Source: Agrobacterium arsenijevicii
GTDB taxonomy: Bacteria; Pseudomonadota; Alphaproteobacteria; Rhizobiales; Rhizobiaceae
NCBI GenBank assembly: GCA_000949895.1
Contig: JWIT01000006.1
Location: 124,001-188,000, forward strand
DNA length: 64,000 nt
Direction of reading: 5' to 3'
Positions 37,789 to 46,398 of the stretch are shown piece by piece. Position numbers and translations under genes: made by a program. Position 1 is the first letter of the stretch. Every line of letters starts with the position of its first letter. The notes below the pieces were generated by a model, which saw only the letters and a program-made list of their open reading frames with translations, searched no databases and was not told the DNA's origin.

Positions 37789-38238
37789 ATGGTGACCGTC
37801 ATAGCAAAGTCGAACAGTCGAACAAAGGGCCTCCTTTCGTCGATAGCGGAAGTTTCCGCCATCGTGTCAATGCTCGTGGTGCTGAGCGGATGCGTCAGCC
37901 TCGATTTGTTCGGCGGCGACAAGATCGACCGTTCACTTTCCACCGCTTCGGTCCCCAATCAATTGAGCAACGGCCCGCAGACCGACGACGCGACAATCCG
38001 CAATGCGGTGACGTCGGCGGATCTCACCAAACTCGCAGAGCAGCCCCTGCCCTGGGCCAATGCCGCAACCGGCAGCGCCGGCGTCGTCACCACCATCCGC
38101 GAAGACAAGTCCAGCGGTTTCGTCTGCCGCGATTTCAAGACGACACGTCATTCCTTCGAAGGTGTTGCAAGCTACACCGGACAGGCCTGCATGTCGGAAA
38201 CCGGCGAATGGTTACTCACCCGCTTCGAGCAGAAATAA
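37789..38238 (+). CDS. RT0821/Lpp0805-family surface lipoprotein
   Basis: A 149-residue lipoprotein. The leader is long and ends in the lipobox LVVLSGC, with the lipidated Cys at 35. The mature C-terminal half, [34 protein letters not shown], is the typical ending of RT0821/Lpp0805 proteins, which are related to the rickettsial 17-kDa surface antigen family. The two Cys there may form a disulfide. Its role is unknown; surface or outer-membrane location is expected from the family. The gene is divergent from pdxH and begins right after a palindrome. Confidence 0.82.
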   Translation: MVTVIAKSNSRTKGLLSSIAEVSAIVSMLVVLSGCVSLDLFGGDKIDRSLSTASVPNQLSNGPQTDDATIRNAVTSADLTKLAEQPLPWANAATGSAGVVTTIREDKSSGFVCRDFKTTRHSFEGVASYTGQACMSETGEWLLTRFEQK

Positions 38239-38449
38239 ACTGTTTACCCTGGTGCGTGGAATAAAGCCGGCCGCATGGCGGCGCGCATTCCCCGTAAAGA
38301 ACTGATTAGCAACTTATTGCAACAGTCGACGTTGAGTAAACCGAGGGCGTGCTTGCGAATGATCGCGGCATCCCTTTTCGGAGGGGTTTGTTTCAGGATT
38401 GCGCCATGAGCGGCGGCACGCGCCTGAGCCAACGTAACTGGTGTTTCGC

Positions 38450-39565
38450 ATGCGCGATCCGTATTCCATCCTCGGCGTGAAACGTGACGCCCGCCACGAG
38501 GACATCAAGGCCGCCTGGCGCACGAAGGCGAAAACCGTCCATCCGGACGCCAATCGCGACGACCCCGACGCCTCGGCGCGATTCGCCGAGGTAGGGCAGG
38601 CTTATGATCTTCTGAAAGACCCCAAAAAGCGCGATCTTTACGATCAGGCCCGCAAGGCCGCAGAAAAGAAGCAGCGCGGCGAAACCATCATGCAGCAGCG
38701 GGAGGCGGCACGCGAGGCCGCCGAGCGCGCCAGGGCGGCTGAAAAACTGATGGAAGAACTGGCCCGTGCGGATGCCCGTAACAGGGCGCAGACCGGCCAG
38801 AAAGCCGATGCCAAGCCGGAAACGGCCGAGGATATCGTCGAGCGGATTTTTGGCGCCGAGGCGCAGAACGACCCCAAGGTGCAGCAGGCAGCGGAAGCGG
38901 CGAAAGCCGCAGCCAGCAGTGCCAGAGGTGATGTGCCGGGTGCCGGTGAAACGGGACAGCCGGGCGCTGCCGACGACAAATCCGCCCCCGTCTCGCTTGC
39001 CGCCAATCTCTTCAGCGCGCTCGTGCGCCGCTTCCGCCCCGCCCAGCCGGCGGCAGAAAAGGCACCCGATATCACGGCGGAAGCCACCGTCACGGTTGCT
39101 GACCTGCTAGAGCGCAAATGGATCACCGTTGCGCTTGCCGAGGACCGCGAAGCCCGTTTCCAGCTTGAACCCGGAATGACCGACGGCCATGTGGTGCGGC
39201 TGAAGGGACAGGGACTGAAACTTCCCGGCATGGCGCGTGGCGATCTCTCCGTAACGTTGCTCGCGGCACGCGACGACGCCTTTTCCCTGCGCGGCTTCGA
39301 TATTCATACGACATTGCCGATCTCGCTCGGTGACGCGGTTCTGGGGTGCGAAACCAAGATCCGCACGCCGCTTGGCGAGGAAACCGTCACCATTCCGGCC
39401 TGGTCTGGCTCCGACCGCGTGCTCCGGCTTACCGGCAAGGGCCTTGCCGATGGCAAGGGCGAATATGGCGATCTCGTCGTCGAATTGCGCATAATCCTGC
39501 TGGAAAAGCCGGATGAGAAGGTGACCGATCTCATGCGGCACATGCGCGAAGGCCTCTATTTGTGA
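38450..39565 (+). CDS. J-domain co-chaperone, CbpA-like
   Basis: A 371-residue DnaJ-class protein. The J-domain (about 1-70) has DPYSILGVKRDARHEDIKAA and the HPD motif in KTVHPDANRDDP. A long charged middle (about 75-210, rich in Ala/Glu/Lys/Arg) follows. The C-terminal peptide-binding domains I and II contain ATVTVADLLERKWITV and LRGFDIHTTLPISLGDAVLG. There is no zinc-finger repeat, so it is a type II co-chaperone. It would stimulate DnaK ATPase in the cytoplasm; DnaK is not in this window. A GTG start three codons upstream is possible and neither has a good ribosome-binding site, so the start is uncertain. fabI follows 131 bases later. Confidence 0.88.
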   Translation: MRDPYSILGVKRDARHEDIKAAWRTKAKTVHPDANRDDPDASARFAEVGQAYDLLKDPKKRDLYDQARKAAEKKQRGETIMQQREAAREAAERARAAEKLMEELARADARNRAQTGQKADAKPETAEDIVERIFGAEAQNDPKVQQAAEAAKAAASSARGDVPGAGETGQPGAADDKSAPVSLAANLFSALVRRFRPAQPAAEKAPDITAEATVTVADLLERKWITVALAEDREARFQLEPGMTDGHVVRLKGQGLKLPGMARGDLSVTLLAARDDAFSLRGFDIHTTLPISLGDAVLGCETKIRTPLGEETVTIPAWSGSDRVLRLTGKGLADGKGEYGDLVVELRIILLEKPDEKVTDLMRHMREGLYL

Positions 39566-39650
39566 AAGTTTTGCGAATAGGCGGGACAACGCACCCTTTG
39601 TTACGCTCCCTAACAGTAGATGATCCCCGGCAATCTTGAACAGGATTGCA

Positions 39651-39665
39651 GCCTATGCCATAGGC
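39651..39665. promoter_or_regulatory. 15-bp perfect palindrome upstream of fabI
   Basis: GCCTATG-C-CATAGGC, ending 31 bases before the fabI ATG. This is where a repressor would overlap the promoter or early leader. No regulator family was recognised from the sequence. Confidence 0.45.
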
Positions 39666-39696
39666 AGGATCAATCGAAAGTATCAGGGAGCATACA

Positions 39697-40515
39697 ATGG
39701 CTCAGGCATCCGGCCTTATGGCTGGCAAACGCGGCATCATCTTGGGTGTCGCCAATAATCGTTCAATCGCTTGGGGCATTGCCAAGGCTTGCGCGGACGC
39801 GGGCGCGGAAATCGCGCTCACCTGGCAGGGCGACGCGCTGAAGAAGCGTGTTGAACCGCTGGCGCAGGAACTGGGCGCCTTCATGGCCGGCCACTGTGAC
39901 GTGACCGATCTCGAGACGATCGATGCGGTGTTTGCCGGGCTGGAAAAGCACTGGGGCAAGATCGACTTCGTCGTGCACGCCATCGCCTTTTCCGACAAGG
40001 ACGAGCTGACCGGCCGTTATCTCGACACCAGCCGTGACAACTTCAACCGCACCATGGACATTTCCGTCTTCTCGCTGGCCGCCGTTGCCAAGCGGGCAGA
40101 GCCGATCATGAACGATGGCGGTTCGATCATCACGCTGACCTATTACGGCGCTGAAAAGGTCATGCCGAACTACAACGTCATGGGCGTGGCCAAGGCGGCA
40201 CTTGAGGCCAGCGTGCGTTATCTCGCCGTCGACCTCGGCAATCGCGGCATCCGCGTCAACGCCGTTTCCGCCGGCCCGATCAAGACGCTTGCCGCCTCCG
40301 GCATCGGCGACTTCCGTTACATTCTGAAATGGAACGAATATAACGCGCCGCTGAAGCGCACCGTTTCCATCGAGGAAGTCGGCAAGTCGGCGCTTTACCT
40401 GCTGTCCGACCTTTCGACGGCTGTGACCGGCGAAATCCACCATGTCGATTCCGGTTATCACACCATCGGCATGAAGGCAGTGGACGCGCCGGATATTTCG
40501 GTGGTCAAGGACTGA
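39697..40515 (+). CDS. fabI: Enoyl-[acyl-carrier-protein] reductase (NADH)
   Basis: Reduces trans-2-enoyl-ACP in the last step of each fatty-acid elongation cycle. Of 272 residues, the N-terminal cofactor loop is RGIILGVANNRSIAWGIAKA, typical of FabI and not of ordinary SDRs. The catalytic pair is Y159-X6-K166 (NYNVMGVAK). Another Tyr in LTYYGAEK matches the FabI substrate-contact Tyr. SAGPIKTLAASGIGDFRYIL is the substrate loop. GGGAG precedes the ATG. A perfect palindrome lies upstream. The downstream histidine-phosphatase gene is 32 bases away and probably in the same transcript. Agrobacteria have more than one fabI, so this could be one paralog. Confidence 0.95.
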   Translation: MAQASGLMAGKRGIILGVANNRSIAWGIAKACADAGAEIALTWQGDALKKRVEPLAQELGAFMAGHCDVTDLETIDAVFAGLEKHWGKIDFVVHAIAFSDKDELTGRYLDTSRDNFNRTMDISVFSLAAVAKRAEPIMNDGGSIITLTYYGAEKVMPNYNVMGVAKAALEASVRYLAVDLGNRGIRVNAVSAGPIKTLAASGIGDFRYILKWNEYNAPLKRTVSIEEVGKSALYLLSDLSTAVTGEIHHVDSGYHTIGMKAVDAPDISVVKD

Positions 40516-40547
40516 CCACCGCGGAAGCTTGAAACAGGGGTATCGCC

Positions 40548-41141
40548 TTGCTCGTCTATGTGATCCGGCACGGACAAACGGACTGGAATGCGATACGCCG
40601 GCTTCAGGGCCAGAAAGACATTCCGCTCAATGATTTCGGCCGCGAACAGGCGGTCGGCAACGGCAAGGTTCTCGCGCAGATTCTCGGCGCTTCCGCCGAA
40701 GAATTTGATTACGTGGCAAGCCCGCTCGGGCGCACGCGCGAGACCATGGAACTGATGCGCGGGGCGATGGGGCTCGATCCCCTCGCCTACCGCACCGATG
40801 ACCGCCTCGTTGAAGTTTCCTTCGGCGACTGGGAAGGTCAGACGCTTCCGGAACTGAAAAAAGAATTCCCCGACCGGGTAAGGGCTCGCAAGGCCAACAA
40901 GTGGGATTTCATTCCCCCCGGACAGGACGCCGAAAGCTACGAAATCCTGTCCTGGCGCATCGGCGCATGGCTTTCCTCCGTCGAGATGCCAACGGTATGC
41001 GTCTGCCACGGCGGCGTCATCCGCTCGATCTTCCGGCTGGTTTCCGGCATGGACAAGGACGAGGCCTCCACGACGCAAATCCCGCAGGACCGGATTTTGA
41101 AAGTCGAGATCGACAGGAATATTGCGGACTGGATTTCTTAA
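40548..41141 (+). CDS. Histidine phosphatase (phosphoglycerate-mutase-like)
   Basis: A 197-residue protein of the histidine-phosphatase superfamily. The catalytic phosphohistidine is in VIRHGQTDWN (RHG), followed by QGQKDIPLNDFGREQA. The second core Arg is in ASPLGRTRETME, the Glu in LVEVSFGDWEGQT, and the final His in VCVCHGGVIRSIFR. The layout is that of cofactor-dependent mutases or small phosphatases (GpmB or CobC type) in the cytoplasm. I cannot tell which, but mutase function is less likely because the sequence is GpmB-like. The start is TTG, with CAGGGG about ten bases before it. It follows fabI and ends just before a RIME-like repeat. Confidence 0.88.
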   Translation: MLVYVIRHGQTDWNAIRRLQGQKDIPLNDFGREQAVGNGKVLAQILGASAEEFDYVASPLGRTRETMELMRGAMGLDPLAYRTDDRLVEVSFGDWEGQTLPELKKEFPDRVRARKANKWDFIPPGQDAESYEILSWRIGAWLSSVEMPTVCVCHGGVIRSIFRLVSGMDKDEASTTQIPQDRILKVEIDRNIADWIS

Positions 41142-41166
41142 GGGAAGCGCTGCAACCCCTCTCCTC

Positions 41167-41276
41167 GTCATTCCGGCCTTGAGCCGGAATCTAGCCAGCC
41201 CAAGTCCTTGGCTGAAAAAGCTCATCCCGCCGCGCAGACGCACGTCGTCTGGATGCCGGATCAAGTCCGGCATGAC
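41167..41276. repeat. RIME-like palindromic mosaic, copy 6
   Basis: Left stem TTCCGGC/GCCGGAA with loop CTTGA. The middle is AGCCCAAGTCCTTGGCT, imperfectly palindromic. Right stem ATGCCGGA/TCCGGCAT with loop TCAAG. GTCAT and ATGAC ends. It sits between the convergent phosphatase and DUF1344 genes. Confidence 0.85.
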
Positions 41277-41333
41277 GGAAATGTTGGTGCTTCCTGAACA
41301 AGATTAGAGAGGTTCGCACCGTCAAGAGACAGA

Positions 41334-41346
41334 GCCGCAACGCGGC
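41334..41346 (-). terminator. Weak terminator hairpin after the DUF1344 gene
   Basis: GCCGC-AAC-GCGGC, three bases past the DUF1344 stop on the minus strand, followed by TCTGTCTCTTG. Short but well placed. Confidence 0.4.
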
Positions 41347-41348
41347 CC

Positions 41349-41651
41349 TTACTGCACGACCTCGAGATCGTCGACCACGCGTTTTCCGTCCACTTCGGTG
41401 TAGAAAACAACGACCTTCACGCCTGCTTTCAGGCCTTCGAAGTTGAACTCTTCCGGCACCCGGTAGTTCTTTCCGTCGTTGAGCGTAATCGTCAGCGCAT
41501 TCACGTCGATCTTGCTGATCGTTCCCTCGACATCGACGCTCTGGGCGTAGCTGTTGATGGGCATCAGCAGGTTGGCGGTGGCCAGAAGGGCGGCAATCAT
41601 CATACGCATCGATCTAGCTTTCGTGGATTTGCGTGAAAACCTTACATGCAT
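41349..41651 (-). CDS. Small secreted DUF1344 protein
   Basis: A 100-residue exported protein. A signal peptide with a long basic start precedes the hydrophobic core MIAALLATANLLMP and likely cleavage at NSYAQ. The short mature domain SVDVEGTISKIDVNALTITLND is of the DUF1344 type, probably a small OB- or SH3-like beta barrel, ending VDDLEVVQ. Its role is unknown. The start is uncertain. The ATG used has GAAAGG about ten bases before it. An ATG 14 codons later would give a more standard signal peptide but lacks a ribosome-binding site. It stands alone, divergent from aroC. Confidence 0.75.
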   Translation of the reverse strand: MHVRFSRKSTKARSMRMMIAALLATANLLMPINSYAQSVDVEGTISKIDVNALTITLNDGKNYRVPEEFNFEGLKAGVKVVVFYTEVDGKRVVDDLEVVQ

Positions 41652-42061
41652 GAAGAATTGCCTTTCGAATGTGGCGGAAATTGCCCGCAACCATGACATT
41701 TTCGGCCCAATTGATGAACGGATTTGGGATCGTGTTCAAGTCGTTAGTGATTTTTACACCGCATTTCACAGCAATATTGGAAAACTGCGGAATAGCGTGG
41801 AAAACGCCGGCGTTTTTACACTTCTGTCATCTGGAAAAACCTGGCCATTGCCGCCGAATCATTTCCCCCACCCGGTCGGTTCCCAAGTCGAAGCCTGTCG
41901 TTTTCCGGTGTGCTCCGCGTCGTGAACGGTGCGTCACCTTCTTATCGGACTTGCGATGAAAGAAAGGCTTTTGCCTTGGTCCGATTTTCTACTATGACAA
42001 GTCCGCTTGTTTTAAACGGCCCCTGTCCGCAGGCGTGCCCTGTTTTCCGGTCTAGAGAAAT
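41652..42061. other. 410-bp gap between the DUF1344 gene and aroC
   Basis: AT-richer than its surroundings with no supportable gene. It contains the 16-bp perfect palindrome AAAACGCCGGCGTTTT at 41801-41816. The aroC promoter must lie here; a weak CTATGA (-10-like) near 41992 is the best I can see. Confidence 0.5.
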
Positions 42062-43159
42062 ATGTCGCATAACAGCTTCGGTCATCTTTTTCGCGTTACC
42101 ACCTGGGGAGAAAGCCATGGGCCCGCTTTGGGCTGCGTGGTGGACGGTTGCCCGCCCGGCATTCGCTTCACGCTGGCCGAGGTGCAGCACTGGATGGACA
42201 AGCGCAAGCCCGGCCAGAGCCGCTTCGTCACCCAGCGCCGTGAAGATGACATCGTAAAGGTCCTCTCCGGCGTGATGCTGGATGAGGACGGCGAGACGAT
42301 GATAACCACCGGCACGCCGATCTCCATGCTGATCGAGAATACCGACCAGCGTTCCAAGGATTACGGCGAGATTGCCAAACGTTTCCGCCCCGGCCATGCC
42401 GACTTCACCTATGACCTGAAATACGGCATTCGCGATTATCGTGGCGGTGGACGCTCCTCCGCCCGCGAAACGGCGGCGCGTGTCGCAGCCGGCGCAATCG
42501 CCCGCAAGGTGGTGCCGAGCCTCAATGTGCGCGGTGCGCTGGTGCAGATCGGCAAACACAAGATCAATCGTGACAACTGGGACTGGGATCAGGTCGACCA
42601 GAACCCGTTCTTCTGCCCGGATCCGGCCATGGTGCCCGTGTGGGAAGAATATCTTGACGGCATCCGTAAGGCGGGATCGTCGATCGGCGCCGTCATCGAA
42701 GTCGTGGCGGAAGGTGTTCCGGCCGGCATCGGCGCGCCGATCTATGCCAAGCTCGACCAGGATATCGCTTCCAGCCTGATGTCGATCAATGCCGTCAAGG
42801 GCGTGGAAATTGGTGAGGGATTTGCCTCCGCCGAGCTTTCCGGCGAAGAAAATGCCGACGAGATGCGCATGGGCAATGACGGGAAACCGATTTTCCTGTC
42901 CAACCATGCGGGCGGCATTCTGGGTGGCATCGCCACCGGCGAGCCTGTTATCGCCCGCTTCGCCATCAAGCCGACCTCCTCCATTCTGACGGAGCGCCTG
43001 TCCATCGATACTGACGGCAATAATGTCGATGTGCGCACCAAGGGTCGCCACGACCCCTGCGTCGGCATCCGCGCCGTGCCGATCGGCGAGGCGATGATCG
43101 CCTGCACCGTTGCCGACCACTATCTGAGAGACCGCGGCCAGACCGGCCGGCTAAAGTGA
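42062..43159 (+). CDS. aroC: Chorismate synthase
   Basis: Converts EPSP to chorismate, the last common step of aromatic amino-acid synthesis, using reduced FMN. The 365 residues have all three family signatures: [20 protein letters not shown] near the start, [18 protein letters not shown] in the middle and a C-terminal [17 protein letters not shown]. The core is intact and the length is normal. AGAGAAAT precedes the ATG. The next gene, ribB, starts 12 bases after the stop and is probably co-transcribed, a known neighbour in rhizobia. Confidence 0.97.
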   Translation: MSHNSFGHLFRVTTWGESHGPALGCVVDGCPPGIRFTLAEVQHWMDKRKPGQSRFVTQRREDDIVKVLSGVMLDEDGETMITTGTPISMLIENTDQRSKDYGEIAKRFRPGHADFTYDLKYGIRDYRGGGRSSARETAARVAAGAIARKVVPSLNVRGALVQIGKHKINRDNWDWDQVDQNPFFCPDPAMVPVWEEYLDGIRKAGSSIGAVIEVVAEGVPAGIGAPIYAKLDQDIASSLMSINAVKGVEIGEGFASAELSGEENADEMRMGNDGKPIFLSNHAGGILGGIATGEPVIARFAIKPTSSILTERLSIDTDGNNVDVRTKGRHDPCVGIRAVPIGEAMIACTVADHYLRDRGQTGRLK

Positions 43160-43171
43160 GGTAGACTAGAA

Positions 43172-44272
43172 ATGGCATATGATCAGAAACGTGTCGTGGA
43201 CGCCATCCGCGCTTTCGAAGCCGGTGAAATCGTTGTCGTGACCGATGACGACGACCGCGAGAACGAAGGCGATCTGATTATTTCCGCGGTGCATTGCACG
43301 GCGGAAAATATGGCCTTCATCGTGCGCCATACCTCCGGCATCGTCTGCGCGCCCATGCCGCGCGAAGAAGCCAAGCGGCTGAACCTCAACGCCATGGTGG
43401 CGGAAAACGACAGCGCGCATACGACGGCCTTTACCGTCAGCGTCGATTTCAAGCACGGCACCACGACCGGCATTTCCGCCGACGACCGCACGCTGACGGT
43501 GCGCAATCTCGCCAACCCCAACGCCGGCGCCGCCGATTTCACCCGCCCGGGCCACATCTTCCCGCTGATTGCCCGCGAAGGCGGTGTGTTGATGCGCTCC
43601 GGCCATACCGAAGCGGCTGTCGATCTCTGCAAGCTGGCGGGCCTGCCGCCCATCGGCGTCATCTGCGAACTCGTCAATGATGACGGCACCGTCACGCGCG
43701 GGCCGCAGGTCACCGCCTTTGCGGAAAAACACAAGCTTAAGCAGGTTTCCGTCGCCGACCTCATCGCCTACCGCCAGCGCAAGGAAACGCTGGTGGAGAT
43801 GGAATCCTCCTTCACCATCGAAACGCCGTTCGGGCCTGCCAAGGCGCAGACCTATTCCCTGCCCTGGGACCGGATGCAGCATATGGCGGTGATTTTCGGC
43901 GATATCCGCGACGGCGTCGATATTCCCGTTCGCCTGCACCCGGAAAACGTTGCCGACGACGTGTTCGGCGACCGCCAGCCGGTGCAGCACTATATGCAGA
44001 AGATCGCCGAAGAAGGCCGTGGCGTCATCGTCTACCTGCGCGAAGGCTCGGTCGGTGTTGGCCAGGTGGCCGGACGGCGCAAGGCGCGTGATCCCGACGA
44101 GGCGCATGCACAGGCCCGCTCCCGCGAAAACGAATGGCTGGAAATCGGTCTCGGCGCGCAGATCCTCAAGGACCTCGGCATCAGCTCGATCAAGCTGATG
44201 ACGACGCGCGAGCGTCATTATGTTGGTCTCGAAGGTTTCGGCATCAAGATTTCGGCGACGGATATCGGGTGA
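43172..44272 (+). CDS. ribB: DHBP synthase with degenerate GTP cyclohydrolase II domain
   Basis: Makes 3,4-dihydroxy-2-butanone 4-phosphate from ribulose 5-phosphate for riboflavin. Residues 1-205 are a complete RibB with the acidic metal loop DDDDRENEGDLI and the substrate phrase TTTGISADDRTLTV, ending with GHTEAAVDLCKLAG and GVICELVNDDG. Residues 206-366 align by layout with RibA. However, the zinc cysteines and the usual CHSECxTGD-like run are gone: that half has no Cys and reads RLHPENVADDVFGDRQPVQ. It is therefore likely a RibBX-type protein with a non-catalytic C-terminal half, and GTP cyclohydrolase II must be encoded elsewhere. It follows aroC by 12 bases and ends before a RIME-like repeat. 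Confidence 0.93.
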   Translation: MAYDQKRVVDAIRAFEAGEIVVVTDDDDRENEGDLIISAVHCTAENMAFIVRHTSGIVCAPMPREEAKRLNLNAMVAENDSAHTTAFTVSVDFKHGTTTGISADDRTLTVRNLANPNAGAADFTRPGHIFPLIAREGGVLMRSGHTEAAVDLCKLAGLPPIGVICELVNDDGTVTRGPQVTAFAEKHKLKQVSVADLIAYRQRKETLVEMESSFTIETPFGPAKAQTYSLPWDRMQHMAVIFGDIRDGVDIPVRLHPENVADDVFGDRQPVQHYMQKIAEEGRGVIVYLREGSVGVGQVAGRRKARDPDEAHAQARSRENEWLEIGLGAQILKDLGISSIKLMTTRERHYVGLEGFGIKISATDIG

Positions 44273-44292
44273 TTTAGGGCACTAAAGGTGCC

Positions 44293-44403
44293 GTCACCCC
44301 GGACTTGATCCGGGGTCCAGTGCGATCAAGTCCTTGATCGCTAAAGGCTCTCTTAGCCGCACGGACGTGCGGCGGCTGGATGCCGGGTCAAGCCCGGCAT
44401 GAC
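44293..44403. repeat. RIME-like palindromic mosaic, copy 7
   Basis: Left stem CCCCGGA/TCCGGGG with loop CTTGA. Middle palindrome GCGATCAAG/CTTGATCGC. Right stem ATGCCGGG/CCCGGCAT with loop TCAAG. It ends in ATGAC. It sits between the convergent ribB and YcaQ-like genes. Confidence 0.85.
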
Positions 44404-44411
44404 GGGAGGTT

Positions 44412-45602
44412 CTACTCCCGCCATCCCTCCAGATAATTCACGCTCTCAACCCCGGTAAACTTCGCAAGCCGCGACAATTCCGCGTCGAGTTTCTCGAGCC
44501 TTCCCGCCGAGGCACGTACGCCCGGTTCCAGCCACAGGCGACGCACATCCAGCATGCTGCGCTTACGGTCCGCCTTCATGTCAATGCGGCCGATCAGCCG
44601 GTCGCCCTCCAGCAGCGGGAAGACGTAATAGCCATATTGCCGTTTCGGCTCGGGTACGAAGACCTCGATGCGGTAATAAAAGCCGAACAGCCTTTCCGTT
44701 CGGTTGCGGTCGCGCAAAAGCGGATCGAAAGGGCTGAGGACGCGGACGCGGGAGGACGGTTCCGGCAGATCAGAGATATCGGCACTGAAATCCGCAAAGG
44801 CGTAAGACGGGCGGGCATTGCCGCCATCGCTTGCGAGAAGCGAGACCTCGCACAGCTCGTCACGATGGCTCTTGACCCAGTCCCTCGCCTCCTGCGGGGT
44901 GACGAGATCGAAAAAGGCGGCGATTTCGCCATGGGTGGCGAAACCAAGCCGGGTGAGCGCCTGCCGGCAGGCCCAGTCAACGAACTCCGCATGCTCCACT
45001 TCACCTTCGTGATGCTCGCCCGGAATGACCCGTTCCGCCAGGTCGTAGACCTTCTGGAAATTCACGCGGCCTGATATGGCAAGCTTGCCGGTATGCCACA
45101 GATATTCGAGTGCGGTCTTGGAAGGATGCCAGTTCCACCAACCGCCGGACTGATGCCCCTCCTCCTTCAACTCCCGAGCCAGAACCGGACCGGTGGCGGA
45201 AATGCGCTCCAGCGTTTCAGCAAAAGCCGCATCGAAACCCTCGCCATGCCATTTGCGCCAGCGTTCCTGAATGATCGGCTCGCGGCGGCGGAAGCGGTGT
45301 TTCCAATAGGGGTAAAATTCCGTCGGCACGATGGAGGCGTCATGTGTCCAGTGCTCGAAAAGCGCACGGTCCTTTTCCAGCAGCGTGGTCAGATGTTCAC
45401 GCCTGTAGGTCTGGTTGCGGGAAAAAAGGATCTGGTGGTGGGCGCGCTCCACCGTGCCGATACTGTCCACCTGCACAAAACCGATATCGGTGATGAGCTG
45501 CAACAGGCCATCCTTGGAAAGCGCCTTGCCGGGCGGGGAGGAAAGCCCCTGCCGCGCCAGAAAAATCCGCCTTGCCGCTTCATTCGAAACCTTGATCGTC
45601 AT
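44412..45602 (-). CDS. YcaQ-family winged-helix DNA glycosylase-like protein
   Basis: A 396-residue member of the YcaQ/AlkZ family (COG3214), whose studied members unhook DNA interstrand crosslinks or bulky N-alkyl adducts. The catalytic QxD-type motif is Q44-V45-D46 in GFVQVDSIGTVERAHHQILF. Further hallmarks are FEHWTHDASIVP, SGGWWNWHPSKTALEYLWHTG and the late LSPFDPLLRDRNRTERLFGF. These make tandem winged helices around the active site. It is cytoplasmic and single-gene, divergent from the biotin transporter operon. In E. coli it repairs crosslinks from nitrogen mustards, and in Streptomyces it gives self-resistance to azinomycin. The local context does not indicate a toxin pathway. Confidence 0.9.
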   Translation of the reverse strand: MTIKVSNEAARRIFLARQGLSSPPGKALSKDGLLQLITDIGFVQVDSIGTVERAHHQILFSRNQTYRREHLTTLLEKDRALFEHWTHDASIVPTEFYPYWKHRFRRREPIIQERWRKWHGEGFDAAFAETLERISATGPVLARELKEEGHQSGGWWNWHPSKTALEYLWHTGKLAISGRVNFQKVYDLAERVIPGEHHEGEVEHAEFVDWACRQALTRLGFATHGEIAAFFDLVTPQEARDWVKSHRDELCEVSLLASDGGNARPSYAFADFSADISDLPEPSSRVRVLSPFDPLLRDRNRTERLFGFYYRIEVFVPEPKRQYGYYVFPLLEGDRLIGRIDMKADRKRSMLDVRRLWLEPGVRASAGRLEKLDAELSRLAKFTGVESVNYLEGWRE

Positions 45603-45717
45603 GGCGCTGAAGGTATGACGGCTTTTTCAGGATTGCAATGTTCTTTTTTTGTTCTTTGTTTCACTTCTGTTGATGACACGATATAGAACCGGAAAGCGAC
45701 AGAGGGATGCATCAATC

Positions 45718-46398
45718 TTGGAAATCCGTTTCGACACCGCCGGTGAGACCTTCGAGGGCAGGCAGGCCTTGCAGCCACTGTCCCTGACATTGACGGAGAG
45801 ACGTATCGGCGTGATCGGCCTCAACGGCTCGGGCAAGACCACTTTCGCGCGGCTGATCAACGGACTGACCAAGCCGACCGAGGGCAAGGTGTCCGTCAAC
45901 GGCCTCGACACCGTAAAAGATGCGAAGGCGGTGTTGCAGACGGTCGGCTTCATTTTCCAGAATCCGCAGAACCAGATCATCCTGCCAATCGTGCGCGACG
46001 ATGTCGCCTTCGGTCTCAAGCGGCTCGGCATCGGCAAGGCGGAAACCGAAACAAGAGTGAAAGCCGTGCTGGCGCGGCTCGGTATCGCGCATCTGGAAGA
46101 ACGGCGCGCGCATGAGCTTTCCGGCGGGGAATTGCAGCTTGCGGCGCTGGCAGCGCTTCTGGTCACCGACCCGCAAATCCTCATTCTCGATGAACCGACC
46201 AACCAGCTCGATCTGAAGAACCGTGCTATCGTGGAAAAAACGATTGCGGCGCTATCGCAGGCGCTGATCGTCATCACCCACGATCTGCCGCTGATCGCAG
46301 GCTTCGACCGTGTACTCGTGTTCCACGAGGGCGCCTTGATTGCAGACGCGGCACCCGAAGAGGCGGTTGCCCGTTATCTGGAGGTGGCGTCACGATGA
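45718..46398 (+). CDS. bioM: Biotin ECF transporter ATPase BioM
   Basis: ATP-binding subunit of the three-part BioMNY biotin importer. About 226 residues from a TTG start; the frame is open about 23 codons further upstream. GAGGG with an 11-base gap and the LEIRFDTAGETF opening favour the TTG. Walker A is GLNGSGKTT (34-42), Q-loop FIFQNPQNQIIL, signature LSGGELQLAALAALL, Walker B ILILDEPTNQLDL, and switch VITHDLPL. The EcfA type is shown by the short length and the NPQNQ loop. It overlaps bioN by the ATGA, and bioY follows. I looked for a BioR operator upstream and did not find a good match. Confidence 0.92.
   Translation: MEIRFDTAGETFEGRQALQPLSLTLTERRIGVIGLNGSGKTTFARLINGLTKPTEGKVSVNGLDTVKDAKAVLQTVGFIFQNPQNQIILPIVRDDVAFGLKRLGIGKAETETRVKAVLARLGIAHLEERRAHELSGGELQLAALAALLVTDPQILILDEPTNQLDLKNRAIVEKTIAALSQALIVITHDLPLIAGFDRVLVFHEGALIADAAPEEAVARYLEVASR

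Noticed and set aside
45603..45717. A possible BioR operator (TTATCTATAA type) upstream of bioMNY
   Set aside because: Only a partial fit near CGATATAGAACC. Not enough to call, though control by BioR cannot be excluded.
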